A model generated the notes under the pieces. It did not search any database, was not told the DNA's origin, and saw only the letters and a list, made by a program, of their open reading frames with translations. Positions 1 through 10,951 of a stretch of 64,000 bases of DNA are shown one piece after another. A program made the position numbers and the translations under genes. The stretch comes from Malania oleifera (taxonomy: Eukaryota > Streptophyta > Magnoliopsida > Santalales > Ximeniaceae). Numbering within the stretch: position 1 is the stretch's first letter; each line of letters begins with the position of its first letter. The stretch spans positions 38,606,617 to 38,670,616 of the forward strand of contig NC_080421.1 in assembly GCF_029873635.1 (NCBI RefSeq). Direction: 5' to 3'.

Positions 1-135
1 GTCGCTAATTAGATTTTTGTGATTGTGTGATTATACTAATCTAAATTAAAAGGATAATAACCAACTAAAATTCTATAAAGAAAATTTTTAAATTACCCAA
101 TTCATCCCCCTCTCGAGAGTATGCCTTTAATCTCA
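1..135 (+). mobile_element. 3' tail of a Sirevirus-like LTR cut by the window edge (Q)
   Basis: The stretch ends in the same pattern as every Sirevirus-like LTR in the window: an A/T-rich run, then AAATTACCCAATTCATCCCC, a CTCT segment and a terminal CA at 134-135. The start of the LTR lies outside the window, so the TSD cannot be tested and the exact end is inferred by analogy with LTRs J, H and E. It could also be an isolated LTR fragment. Confidence 0.5.
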
Positions 136-741
136 GCATCTAACTGGTGAACAAATTATTCCAAACAATCGAAATAGTAACAAAAGAATAACTTTAGTCA
201 TATCCATAAGACATGTTATGTATAATGAATAACCTTCATTTAATGGTTTAATGGTTTGATGTGTACAATTAGTTGTGAGGGAATTAGGATATAAGAATGA
301 AATTTATTCACTTGTTGGTTTTAATAATTTAGTTTTACCATATTTACTTCTTGTCTAAATTGTAAAACGGACATGGATTGAATTAAAACCTTCTTAAAGC
401 CTAAAAAAATTCAATGGTTTTAGTACTAGTCATAAAAGTCTTTCCACCATATTGTTTAAAACTCATTTTTTTTCCACATGGTTCTATGACTAAATGCAAC
501 AAATAGTGCACAAATCCATATTTAGGACTTAGAGATTATACTCGTAAATTAAATATTAATTAGAATAAAATGTTCCTCTACTAAAAAGTAAAGGGAACAA
601 TCTAAATAAAATGTTAAATAGGACCATGAAAAGACTCGTTTCATTGTATACGCGAGATTTTTGTTTTCTTTTTCCTATCTAATTTCATCAAAAAAAAAAA
701 TTCATATATACTAATGAATTACGTAGGCAAATCTCCCTCCC

Positions 742-772
<31 letters not shown>

Positions 773-975
773 TTTTAAAAGAAACCTAGAGGGGTGTCCT
801 TCTGCCCTATATATATATATTAAAAATAAGTTTTTGTTGGACACTGCATGTAAAGACTTTCATGACCTCCCTCCCCCCTATATTATGAGTGTATCTATCG
901 ATTTTTAAAGATAATCACCTTAAATCTCTCTCTGTTTTCCATGTGCGCGGTTTTGTTCATGCACATTATGCCATC
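136..975. other. Upstream intergenic region of the LRR gene with a 30-base C tract
   Basis: No gene is visible. The region is AT-rich apart from an uninterrupted run of about 30 C at 743..772 (30 G on the minus strand) inside a longer CT-rich tract, and a second, shorter C-rich patch at about 867..880. These lie 160 to 300 bases upstream of the LRR start codon. A short reading frame across the C tract encodes only a proline run and is not a gene. Confidence 0.6.
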
Positions 976-983
976 TATAAAAG
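976..983 (+). promoter_or_regulatory. TATA box of the LRR gene
   Basis: TATAAAAG is a good match to the plant TATA consensus, 59 bases before the chosen ATG. With the usual spacing of about 30 bases, transcription would begin near 1010, giving a leader of about 30 bases. The transcription start is inferred; only the motif is seen. Confidence 0.6.
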
Positions 984-1041
984 AAAACTGATCTGTGGAA
1001 TTAATTAATCAAGAGTCTAGAGCTAGCAAAAGTTGTTAAGC

Positions 1042-3360
1042 ATGAAAATGCTTTGGAAGCCCCTTTTTGTTCTCACTCCTTTCCTCTTTCTCTCCATACT
1101 TTCATTGAATATCACATTAGCAACAGAACTAGAAGCAGAAGCTTTAATAAAATGGAAGCTTAGCTTGTCTTCTTCTTCTCTTGGTTCTTGGTCCCAATCC
1201 AACCTCACAAACCACTGCTTATGGACTGGTGTTACTTGCAACCAGGCTGATTCCATTATAGAGATAAATCTATTCAAAGCCATGATCATCGGAACACTTG
1301 AAAGTTTTAGCTTCCCTTCATTTCCAAATCTCGAACGTTTCAACCTTAGCAACAACAACTTTGAAGGATTATTACCATCAACTATTTCCGAACTCTCAAA
1401 GCTCATGTATTTGGACTTCGGCAGTAATAATTTCACTGGCAATATTCCTTCAACAATCGGGGAATTGACCCAGCTTCGGTATGTTAGTTTCTACAACAAC
1501 AGTTTGGAAGGTACCATCCCATACCAAATTATTAATCTTCAAATGCTAAACTACTTAGACATTGGAGCAAATTACTTTGAATTTGTTGAGTGGTCAAACA
1601 ATTCTGGTTTTCCTTCGCTTACTTACCTCAGTTTTTCTTATAATGAAATTAAATCCGAGTTTCCAAAGTTCATATTGGAGTGTCGTAACTTGAAGTACCT
1701 TGATCTATCGCTAAATAAACTAGTTGGAACCATACCCAAACTGGTATTTTCCAATCTGGACAAGCTTGAATTCTTAAATCTTACTGACAACTTATTTCAA
1801 GGGCCGTTGCCAATAGATCTTGCAAAGCTTTCCAATCTCAAAGAACTTCGTCTTGGACGTAATAACTTTAGTGATTCTATTATTGAAGAGATTAGTTTAC
1901 TTTCTAACCTCGAAATCATTGAACTATATAACAATTCGTTGGCGGGAATGATTCCTTCTTCATTAGGCAAACTAAGAAACCTTCGTATGCTAGACCTCAG
2001 GTGGAATCACTTGAACTCAACAATTCCAGCTGAGCTTGGCCGTTGTACCAATCTGACCTACTTGGCTTTAGCTGTGAATTCCCTTGCTGGTGTCTTGCCT
2101 TTGTCCTTGACCAATCTAGTGAAAATATCTGACATTGGTTTATCAGATAACTTTCTTTCTGGGAGTATATCACCTATTCTGTTCTCCAATTGGACCAACT
2201 TAATCTCTTTACAACTTCAAAACAATAACTTTACTGGCAGTATTCCGCCACAAATAGGCCTACTGAAAAAGCTGAAGTGCCTTTTTCTATACAACAATAA
2301 ACTATCTAGCTCCATCCCCTCGGAGGTTGGGGAATTGAAGGAGCTGGAGTCATTAGACCTTTCGGACAACCAGCTCGATGGTCCTATTCCTCCAACACTC
2401 TGGAATCTCAGAAGCCTCAACACATTACAAATTTTCTCCAACAATCTTAGTGGCACAATTCCTTTGGAAGTTGGAAATCTTTCCTCCATTGTCGTTTTTG
2501 ATTTAAGCTTTAATCAGCTCCAAGGAGTGGTGCCCGAGACCATTTCTGGCCTAAGTAACCTACAAGGATTCTATGTCTCGTCCAATAAACTATCAGGCCG
2601 TATTCCAGAGGATTTTGGGAGGTACAGCAAATCTTTAAGCGCCGTTAGCTTTTCAAATAACAACTTCTCAGGAGTACTGCCACCCAAACTATGCAATGGT
2701 TTTTCCATACAATATTTAACAGTGAATAACAATAATTTTACTGGTTCGCCGCCGGATTGCTTGAGGAATTGCTCAGGACTAATCAGAGTCCGTTTCGATC
2801 ACAACCTATTCGCGGGAAATATTTCGAACATGTTCGGAGTCCATACAACACTCTTGTATGTTAATCTCAGCACCAATCTGTTCTCCGGCATGATCCCTCC
2901 GAGTTTTGGCAATTTAGCTAACCTCAACTATCTGGACCTGTCGAGTAACCAATTCACAGGATCCATTCCCGAAGAGCTCGGAAATTGCAAGAGTTTATTG
3001 ACACTAAATATGAGCAGAAATGGCCTCACCGGCAGCATACCCTCAGAGATCGGCAACTTAACCATGTTGCAAAACGGCTTGGATCTCAGCAGCAACTCAT
3101 TCTCAGGAACAATTCCTCAGAGCCTGGGGAAGCTTACATTGCTGAAGGCTCTCAATGTTTCCCATAACATTCTCTCGGGGAGAATCCCGGCATCGCTGTC
3201 CAACATGACCAGCCTGGAGTCCATTGATTTCTCCTATAATAAACTGGTTGGTCCGATCCCAAACGGCGCCGTTTTCGGAGGAGCACCAGCATCAGCTTAC
3301 AGCGAAAACCCCGGCTTGTGTGGAAAGGCAGCGGGACTGGCTCCTTGCAGCGGCGATTAG
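1042..3360 (+). CDS. Secreted LRR receptor-like protein without transmembrane or kinase domain
   Basis: Uninterrupted 772-residue protein from one exon. The first ATG is at 1042; an upstream in-frame TTG at 1033 is not a plausible start. Residues 1 to about 29 are a signal peptide with a leucine-rich core. An N-terminal LRR cap follows (ELEAEALIKWK..., then the paired cysteines CLWTGVTC). About 27 extracellular plant-type LRRs come next, with the NLxxLDLSxNxLxGxIP consensus running almost to the C-terminus. The protein ends in the C-terminal cap (NPGLCGKAAGLAPC) that in LRR-XII/MIK2-like receptor kinases directly precedes the membrane helix. It stops four residues later, and no kinase sequence is seen downstream before the next transposon. 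Many NxS/T sites suggest glycosylation. Known relatives recognise peptides or microbial patterns at the cell surface. Here the product would be secreted or held in the apoplast, as a decoy or co-receptor subunit, or the locus is a truncated receptor kinase. Reading-frame integrity favours a functional or recently truncated gene. Confidence 0.85.
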   Translation: MKMLWKPLFVLTPFLFLSILSLNITLATELEAEALIKWKLSLSSSSLGSWSQSNLTNHCLWTGVTCNQADSIIEINLFKAMIIGTLESFSFPSFPNLERFNLSNNNFEGLLPSTISELSKLMYLDFGSNNFTGNIPSTIGELTQLRYVSFYNNSLEGTIPYQIINLQMLNYLDIGANYFEFVEWSNNSGFPSLTYLSFSYNEIKSEFPKFILECRNLKYLDLSLNKLVGTIPKLVFSNLDKLEFLNLTDNLFQGPLPIDLAKLSNLKELRLGRNNFSDSIIEEISLLSNLEIIELYNNSLAGMIPSSLGKLRNLRMLDLRWNHLNSTIPAELGRCTNLTYLALAVNSLAGVLPLSLTNLVKISDIGLSDNFLSGSISPILFSNWTNLISLQLQNNNFTGSIPPQIGLLKKLKCLFLYNNKLSSSIPSEVGELKELESLDLSDNQLDGPIPPTLWNLRSLNTLQIFSNNLSGTIPLEVGNLSSIVVFDLSFNQLQGVVPETISGLSNLQGFYVSSNKLSGRIPEDFGRYSKSLSAVSFSNNNFSGVLPPKLCNGFSIQYLTVNNNNFTGSPPDCLRNCSGLIRVRFDHNLFAGNISNMFGVHTTLLYVNLSTNLFSGMIPPSFGNLANLNYLDLSSNQFTGSIPEELGNCKSLLTLNMSRNGLTGSIPSEIGNLTMLQNGLDLSSNSFSGTIPQSLGKLTLLKALNVSHNILSGRIPASLSNMTSLESIDFSYNKLVGPIPNGAVFGGAPASAYSENPGLCGKAAGLAPCSGD

Positions 3361-3919
3361 GTCTTCCTAGACTGATGGTTTATGCTGTTTTCGTGTCTGC
3401 CTACCCACGAGCTCATGTGAAGCCTTGTCGTCACTTTGAATTTGCCTTAAAAGAAATGTCCGCACTCCTTTTTTTGGTTCAATGAATGGCGTCCTAGTCT
3501 TTCTTTTTGTTGGGTGAAAAAATATATTTTTATTATGGAAAGAATGCAAATGGAGCTTTTGCTTGGTTTATGAACGCATCAAAAAAGTTAGTTGGAATTA
3601 GTTGGGCGTTGCGTTTATTTACTTGGTTTCATTGGAACACAATGTCTAGAATATACAAAGGAAAATAACTCATATTTCTATCACATACCTACCCCTTCCC
3701 ACCCACTCTAAGGTTCGAGCTTTGAACCTCTTATATGATAATATCAAACTTTGACTGTTCGAATGTCTCCTAAGTGACAATTGGGTGTCTAATTATAAAT
3801 ATTATTTTCCTTTAAGAAAAATAAATTTACCTAATTTATCCATGTGTCACTCGCGATTAACAACCAATTAATACTTCAAAATTAGATAAGTTAAAATATT
3901 GATTTTTGAGCATAATATA
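3361..3919. other. 3' flank of the LRR gene
   Basis: No coding potential and no kinase remnant in any frame. The sequence is AT-rich. A poly(A) signal cannot be chosen with confidence; AATGAATGG near 3481 is one weak candidate. Confidence 0.5.
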
Positions 3920-4624
3920 TGAGAAGTAAGGTGTACTCCCAACTTGGGGGATTGAATTGGGTTTTTAAAGTTTTCTTTGTAATCTCTTTAGTTAACTATA
4001 ACCCTTTTTAAATTTAATTTTAGTTACACAATCCCTTTTTAATTTACCAACCAACAATCCAATATAAAGATTATGATTTCAACTTACTTTAATAAATAAT
4101 AATTCAAATCAGATTTTCTTTTCAGAACATATCAAAGATAAAATTTCATACGATTGATCCCAATTGTGTTTCCAAAAACTCAGTAATCAAAATTTTTAAA
4201 TCACACAATCAATTAGTTTCTTGATTTTTTTTTTTATATTGATCAAAATCAGTATTTTAGAGAACTGCAATATTCAGCAATTCAAGAATCAAGTGTAATT
4301 TGATCAATCAATCAATATAATTCCTTTGATCAAAGTTTCAACAATTCCAATTAGTCAAACAATATATTGATTTTTTTTTCGTGCTAAGTTTTCATGCATT
4401 GGCTTCCATTCTTTGTGACTATCTTGAGGCCTTTCTTCAATTGACTTTTGTTTCATCATGAGACATGTCTCTAAGCATAATCGTCATTTAATCTTCTTTA
4501 AACACTTGAGCTTGATCTTTTTTTATGAAAACTTTTAAATCCTGAAACTTATCTTGACCAAACATGTTAAGTTCCTTTGATTTGTTATCATCAAAATCAA
4601 ATTCTAAGTCATGTTAGGCCAACA
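3920..4624 (-). mobile_element. Short Sirevirus-like solo LTR (P), internally deleted
   Basis: Read on the minus strand it starts TGTTGGCCTAACATG and continues with a TTTTGATGATAACAAATC block, matching the start of LTRs J and E. It ends with the ACCCAATTCAATCCCCC tail and a terminal CA. It is flanked by perfect TSDs ATATA (3915..3919 and 4625..4629). At 705 bases it is about a third of the length of the other family LTRs, so the middle has been lost. Confidence 0.75.
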
Positions 4625-5344
4625 ATATATTTTTTTAAAAAAGTGAATTATTACATTATAGAAAGCCTAAGGTGGCTTTTGAATTATTTAGGGTTTTTAA
4701 GAATGTGAGTTTTGGATTGTTGGATGCCTGCAATTAGGGGATTATGGAAATTCCGACAAATTATTAAATTCCTTAAGAAGGCAAAATGCTCTAATAACAC
4801 AAGTGACGAACAATCAACTTTTCCTTCCGGAGACAATCAATCATGGATTCACATGAGAATTCAACTCCATGGGATAGAACTGTCCCTATATTAATTATGC
4901 AACAATGAGAATTCAACTCCATGGGATAGAAATGTTCCTATATTAATTATGCAACTACTATTATATTTGTAGTAGTAGTTGTTATTACTACTATTATTAA
5001 TATACTAATACCTCTACAACTATTCAAGGATACCTTATTGAACAGAGCAATCTTTGCTCTTTCATCAAGAGAGAGAGAGAGAGAACAAGGGGTGTTAAAT
5101 AAAGTCTTAAAAATTTTGAAAAACTAAAGGTTAGCCTTAGTAGGAGATCACACTACCATGCATGATAGCTTTTGAATATACAAACAATTTAGAAGAGTGG
5201 AAAAATTGGATCCCATATGCATAAATTCAGTCATATCTCAATATTTGAATTTAGTATGATGACTTAAGGAATAATAGGAAATTTTGAGTCAATGTAGAAG
5301 TAAATTTATTATTTCTAAAAAATATATATACAAAAAAAAAAAAG
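4625..5344. other. Intergenic region with a 52-base tandem duplication
   Basis: No gene recognised. Two near-identical 52-base units starting ATGAGAATTCAACTCC lie head to tail at 4853..4904 and 4905..4956, differing at a few positions. A short GA microsatellite sits at about 5069..5084. The remainder is AT-rich. Confidence 0.6.
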
Positions 5345-7169
5345 TGTTGGCCTAACAAGGCTTAATCTCATTTTGATGATAACAAATCAAGGTCACTTAA
5401 CATGTCTTTGTGAGTATAAGTTTTAGGACTTAAGTGATCTTATGGTTTCAAGTGGATATACTTGAAGAATCTGAATGGAAAATCACACTTAAGGTTATGA
5501 GACATAAGAAACATGAAAGTTCAAGTCATGTGAGACATGAAACTCATTGAAGCAGTGCATAAAACCCAGAAGACATTTTGGAAACTTCACAACATGAAGA
5601 CTTAGACACTAAAATAGGAAAATCATATGCAAGTCTCATGTAAGTACTTCAAAACTTAATATTGATTGATTGAAGCTCCTAAGATATGTCATTGGACTTA
5701 GATACCTAAATTCATTCATGGAAAATATTTTCTAAAAGTCCAAATTGAGTTTTCAAATGCATGAATTAAGTTTGGGACTAAAAATTATTGAAAAACAAGT
5801 TTTGCTGAAAGGTAGGCGACTGATGATTGGACATCAGGCGACTGTAGTGCTTCTTTGTTTGAAAATATTCAAACTAAATAGGCACGGGCGATTGACCTAT
5901 CAGGCACAGTCAACTGACCCCATTCTGACTCTCAGAATACGCTGATTTTAAAGGAGCACATGCGACTGATGCGAGTGTTTAAATGTTAAACAGTGCTGAT
6001 CTTGTTTCCAAATCTTGCCTGAATGGTTTCCAAATTAAGAGAAAATTCAAGGGAAAATTTTTGAAACCCTAGTGCTCTATTTAAACATATTATTCTCACA
6101 CATTAGGGTAAGAATACGAATTGAAAAGCAACGGCACGCACAACTCTCTTGTATTCTCTTTGCTAAAAGGCTATGTTGTATTTTTTATTCTTTCACTTGG
6201 AAAAGACTGATTTGATCTTCAAAACTCACATCTTTCAATCATTTCTGCTGATATAATTTCAGCTTCAATTTTCATATTTTTTTTGAAGTATTATTTTTGA
6301 ATCTAACGTGCACTACTATGCTCGTTTAAGGAGCTTTTTTCTTGTACAAGCAAGTATTTGTTGTTTCTTGTATTTTTTACGGTTCAGGGGATTGAATCAT
6401 TGCCTAGCGGGAGAGGATTCTTGTTAGAGAGGCGAACTCCACCTTTAAGGGAGAGGTTGTAACTTCACCTGGTAACAAAGTTGGTAAAGGAAATCCTCGT
6501 AGCGTATTGCTGGAGGCAAGGATGTAGGCTACGGCCGAACCTTGTAAAAACAACAGTGCTCAGCTTTTTCTTCCCAACTCTTTTTATTTTTTAGCAAGTT
6601 ATAAACTGCGTGTATGATTTTATTTTATAAGAAATTGCTGAATATTATCTCGTGTTCAATATTAAAACGTGTTGAATATTTGAGGTTGAGCTAAATATTT
6701 GAAAATCTGTTGAAAAGAGGAATCTTGTTAAACATATTTTCAAAATAAAGTATACGTGCTAAAGCTAAACAAGTATTTTACAAAATCCGTTTTGAAAGAA
6801 AATACATGTGCCGAAAGTTAGATCTTAATATTGATTTTTATTAAGGCATAAATCGAATCACTAAATTTATTCTTGAGTACATTGTTGTGAATCTTCTTGA
6901 ATCAAGCTTAAAGTTATAATACAAACAAGTGCTCAGCTGAATGTGTTATCTCATATTATAAATTTAGTTTGTGTTTCCATATTCATATCTAAAGGCTTGT
7001 AATTAACATAGGTCTGATTGTTATATATATATATTGGAAGGTTGAATAGTTAAGGGTTGAAGTATTTAAAATTCCGCGAATAATTTTTAAATAACCCAAT
7101 TCATCCCCACCCACCCCCCACCCACCGCGCGCGCGCGCGCCCCTTTCTTTGGAATACATCCTAATTTCA
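5345..7169 (+). mobile_element. Sirevirus-like solo LTR (J)
   Basis: 1825 bases with perfect TSDs AAAAG (5340..5344 and 7170..7174). It starts TGTTGGCCTAACAAGG and ends CCTAATTTCA. Inside are repeats of an AGGCGACTGA-type motif (about 5813..5980), a TATA-like CTATTTAAA (about 6078), the family box GGATGTAGGCTACGGCCGAA near 6521 and a C-rich terminal tract with a (GC)n patch near 7126. No internal domain follows, so it is a solo LTR. Subfamily as E and P (TGTTGGCC start). Confidence 0.85.
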
Positions 7170-7429
7170 AAAAGAAATATTGTTATGTGAGCAAATCGCT
7201 CCTTTCTAACAAACCAAACATTTATAAGTTTTGTATAGAAAAAACATTAACTAAACACAACTAATTCTTTACAATTTTGAAAACAAGCTAAAAGTTCATG
7301 TTGGCAACCAAAATAAAATGGTGGATAATTCCCCAACCAAAAAACAAAATAAAATAAATTGGAATTTTTTTTTTTTTGGCAAATTCCTTTAGACATTTAT
7401 ATTCTATATACAATCCTCATATATCTTAT
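7170..7429. other. AT-rich gap between solo LTR J and the LINE fragment
   Basis: Nothing recognisable beyond homopolymer A and T runs. It may be host DNA or unrecognised 5' LINE sequence. Confidence 0.4.
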
Positions 7430-7786
7430 TTTTAATTATTTTTGTCCTGAGACATCTGCCTCATAAGTTATATATCTTTTAAGAAGATTAAAGGAAAAGT
7501 TTAGAGAAAAGAAAGAGGGACTTGCATATGATATTTGTTGACCAAAAAAAAAAACACATGATAGGGTACCTGGGGAAGTTCTATGATGGGTTTTAGAGAA
7601 AAAAAAAAAAAGAGGCATATGTAGTAGGCATACCGATATCATTAAGAATATGTACGATGGAATAATGTCTAGTATAAGAATTACAGATGGAGAAACTAGA
7701 GAATTCCTGATCACCATAGGTGTACGTCAAGGATCTACTTTGAGCACTTATCTTTTTTACTTTAGTGATGGTCCAACTGACTTAAG
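7430..7786 (+). pseudogene. RTE-type LINE reverse transcriptase, piece 1 of 3
   Basis: Conceptual translation in shifting frames gives the N-terminal half of a plant RTE-LINE reverse transcriptase: an LLRRLKEKF segment, RDLHMIFVD, a degenerate DRVPGEVL (with a TGA stop where tryptophan is usual), MYDGIM and GVRQGSTLS. Frameshifts and A-run expansions show that it is dead. The sequence breaks exactly at the left end of element D and resumes at 49178. The catalytic domain would normally copy LINE RNA at the genomic target. Confidence 0.75.
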
Positions 7787-8531
7787 TGTTGTAATTGGTG
7801 TATTTCCAAGAGATGGGTGAATTGGGTATTTAAAAATCTTCCTAGGTTAAGTATGTTTAATTAGAAGCAGCAGGCAGCATTACACCAACCTAGGATCTTT
7901 CTAATTAACTACAAACCCAATAATATATAATTGAGCAAATATTTAAACACAAATAGCAGTCTCAGTATTTTCCCATTCAGTCTCAAATCCCATGAATAAT
8001 AATGTATGCAAATAAAAAAGAGAACATAATTAAGCATACAAGAGCGGGAATTAAAGTGCGGTTAAAATTCTTAGGGAAAAGAGAATGACACAATATTTGT
8101 TATCAGGGTTCAGTCAATCCTACCTACATCGTGCCTCAAACTAACGAGGAAGAGGATTCACTAAGTGCTCACTTAACTGGTGGAGCGACACCAATTACGC
8201 CGTCTCCTTATGAGGTGAGCAATACCCCAACTCAAATTACAAGGTTGAGCCCAACCAACAACCACACCTTATAGGATTGTGCTCCTAGTTCTCCTAACCG
8301 GATCAAAACCCATTCGGTGCACTTTACAGGATAGTGCAATCCTCTTCCGACCACACGCCGAAAATACAACAATAATAAAATTTTGTGTAAGAGAAGGTGC
8401 TTCTACAACTAGCAAATGTGTACAATAATGAAGCTCAAGTGCACTCTAGTATGATGTGAAATTTTGTTTAGTAAAGTAAGGGAACTTTTCTCGAGATAAT
8501 TTTCAATCTTTGAAAAATGATGTGTATGTTA
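7787..8531 (-). repeat. 3' LTR of D, distal piece
   Basis: Homologous to the first part of the LTR at 47002: both begin TGTTGTAATTGGT and continue nearly collinearly (minus-strand reading ends CCAATTACAACA). It contains the family box read on the minus strand near 8107..8145 and breaks off at GATGTGTATGTTA, where element A starts. The uninterrupted version is seen at about 47722..47733 in the other LTR. Confidence 0.85.
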
Positions 8532-8980
8532 TGTTGACTTTTTGAGTCTGATCCCTAGTTTTGATAATGACAAACCGCAAGTTACTTATGTGTGTATTCA
8601 GTGCTTGAGCAGACTTAATATTTTAGCACACACATAAGGAAGAGATGGAAGTCAGGAGGAACATAAAGACAATATCATCCGACGTATTCTATGACGAATC
8701 AGAGAAGCAAAAGAAGAAGAAGAAGAAGACATTTGTTCTTATTGTAAATGAGTTTTGTTTTATATTTTGGGTCTGTATTATAATGGTATGTAATATTTGC
8801 ATATCATGCATAATAGTTATTTATGCTCAAGAGGCCTTAGAATGACCATAGGAACCATCACCCTTCAAACTTAAAAGTCATATGCCTGTTCACACAGGGT
8901 TGATGAAGCATAATGACCAAACAGGACTTAAATGCACACTTTTAAGTGATATTAGGCGACCGAACTTTTGGCATTATAAA
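8532..8980 (+). repeat. 5' LTR of A, first piece
   Basis: The first 449 bases of the LTR match the 3' LTR of A at 32280..32557 and 37096 onwards. It stops at GGCATTATAAA where the chromovirus has inserted and resumes at 18075. Confidence 0.85.
8976..8980. repeat. Target-site duplication of the chromovirus, left copy
   Basis: ATAAA here and at 18070..18074 flank the element. The unoccupied site is visible in the other LTR of A near 37267..37272 (CATTATAAATGCC). Confidence 0.8.
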
Positions 8981-10936
8981 TGTAACGACCTGCTTAATTT
9001 CCATATTATTATTTTTTTTTTATACTCTGACATATAACATGCTCTGATACCATTCGGGGAGTAAACTCAATCATTAGCCTAAGCAGCGAGAAGCAGAAAT
9101 CACATAGACATAACCATATGAAAATATATATATACAATACCAATACCGGAGTACTAACATGTTTCCCCAAAATATACACATATATATGTTTCCCAAAAGA
9201 CCCTCAACTATACTGGGATATACAAAAATCTTCCACAATACTCACTTCACTGACAGGGCACTACTAAAGCCCCTCTATCTACGAGCCTGGTCTGCTCACC
9301 TACCTGGATCACTTGAAAAATGATTCAACACTGGGATGAGCCAATGCTCAGTAAGACGAAATATGCTATTACTAGTGTGTGGCAATGAGCTACAGTATTA
9401 TGAAATTTTGTTTTCATATAATCATGTATAACTAGATACGTAAGTATAGTACAAGTAATAAAATACACCACCCTTTCCATGTTGCTTAACATAACAGTAT
9501 TGTGGGTTACTATTCAAAATACTTCTAGTGTACATAAGTATGTTCCCTGTTTCTGTAAATCTGTACATACGTAACAGTAACTGAAAACTTTCCCTATGGA
9601 TAATTATGTGTTATGATTTAACCCCTCATAACAAGGTTGTGCGGCCTGTAGGTGGGATCTACACTGGCTGGCAGACCAGGGTAAATCACTATACTCCATC
9701 GGTCTAATCTGCCCATCTCAACTCATATCTGATGGGGAGCCTGTCCACGTCAAGGGCCTAGGTGATCGACCTACTACCACGTATTATCTAAATAGGTGGT
9801 TGCACTCATAACATAACATAATATCTGTAGCAACGATACCATGCTCTGTAACTGCATAGTCCAACAGGGTCTGATACTATATAATATATTTCTATATACA
9901 GCTATCTGATTTACCATGATTCTGAAATACCCGTAATTACCATGATACTGAATAAACTATAACTGTAATTCATATGTCATAGTACTGAGAACTGTATATT
10001 CATAACATTGAGAATTGCATAATCATAATACTGAAATTTGTATAATCATGGTACTGAGATTCGTATAATCATGGTACTATAATTCGTATAATCATGGTAC
10101 TGAAATTCATTAAATCATGATACTGAAGTTCATAAAACATATCTCCGTACTGTACTCATATTCTCAAGCCACAACATACTTTAATACATAATATTCATAA
10201 TTTAATAAACTCTATAATATTTTAAAAATACCTAACATAGCATATTTCCCTTACCTGACTACTGGAAAGCCCCTATGGTATACTGGCCTAACACCCGTAG
10301 GGTCTCCTACATAACACCCTGAAAACAACGTTTGTTAGAACAAAATATCATTATTTCTTTGCCTATATCATTTCCTATAATTGTCATAAGGCCAAAAACG
10401 GACTAAAAGGCCTTACCCTGAATTTGGGATAAAATCCAACTTCGTTCACCAACGATCCGCTCTGGCAAATTCGTAGAGAACTTCGCCAAGAGCGTCATGG
10501 TGGAGAGAGAAGAAGAAGAAAAACGGCGCTGAAATTATGTGAAAAATGAGTTTTAGCGCTATTTATATTGTAGGATTCGTCGTCGACGAGTCCTTCAGTA
10601 AATTCGTCGATGAACCTTACCCTTCATCGATGAAATTCAGAGTAGCCCAAATCCTACGCTCGGTATTTTCTCGTCGATGAAATCTTGCCTTCGTCAACGA
10701 GGTTTTGAAGACCTTCATCGACGAAACCCTGTATTCGTCGACGAATTTCCTTATGCACTCATCGACGAACCCCTGTATTCGTCGACGAGTCCTGGAAATT
10801 CCTTGAAATTATTATTATTATTATCTCCAAAATACGATGTCATCGATGAACGCTAAGTCTACTGCGTCCTTCTGTTCTTGTTTCCATTTTTCTCCCTCTT
10901 TATTATTAAAATAATATTATTCTTCGGGTCACTATA
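8981..10936 (-). repeat. 3' LTR of the chromovirus
   Basis: 1956 bases, collinear with 15950..18069. It contains the array of TTCGTCGACGAA-type palindromes (about 10569..10850), an ATT microsatellite at about 10807..10823 and an internal GCTCTGATACCA (9041..9052) that reads as a second tRNA-iMet primer-like site on the minus strand. It has one copy of the unit that is duplicated in the other LTR. Confidence 0.88.
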
Positions 10937-10951
10937 TTCTCCCCTCCTTAG
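10937..10951 (-). promoter_or_regulatory. Polypurine tract of the chromovirus
   Basis: On the minus strand AAGGAGGGGAGAA lies directly against the 3' LTR, the expected place and composition for the plus-strand DNA primer. Confidence 0.75.

Noticed and set aside
714-908. 64-residue frame with a proline run
   Set aside because: It is the translation of the C homopolymer; no gene features.
1033-1041. TTG start three codons before the LRR ATG
   Set aside because: Plant nuclear genes rarely use TTG, and the ATG at 1042 begins a clean signal peptide.
3361-3600. An intron after the LRR cap leading to a kinase exon
   Set aside because: The frame ends in TAG before any good donor, and no kinase motif is seen before element P; only transcripts could revive it.
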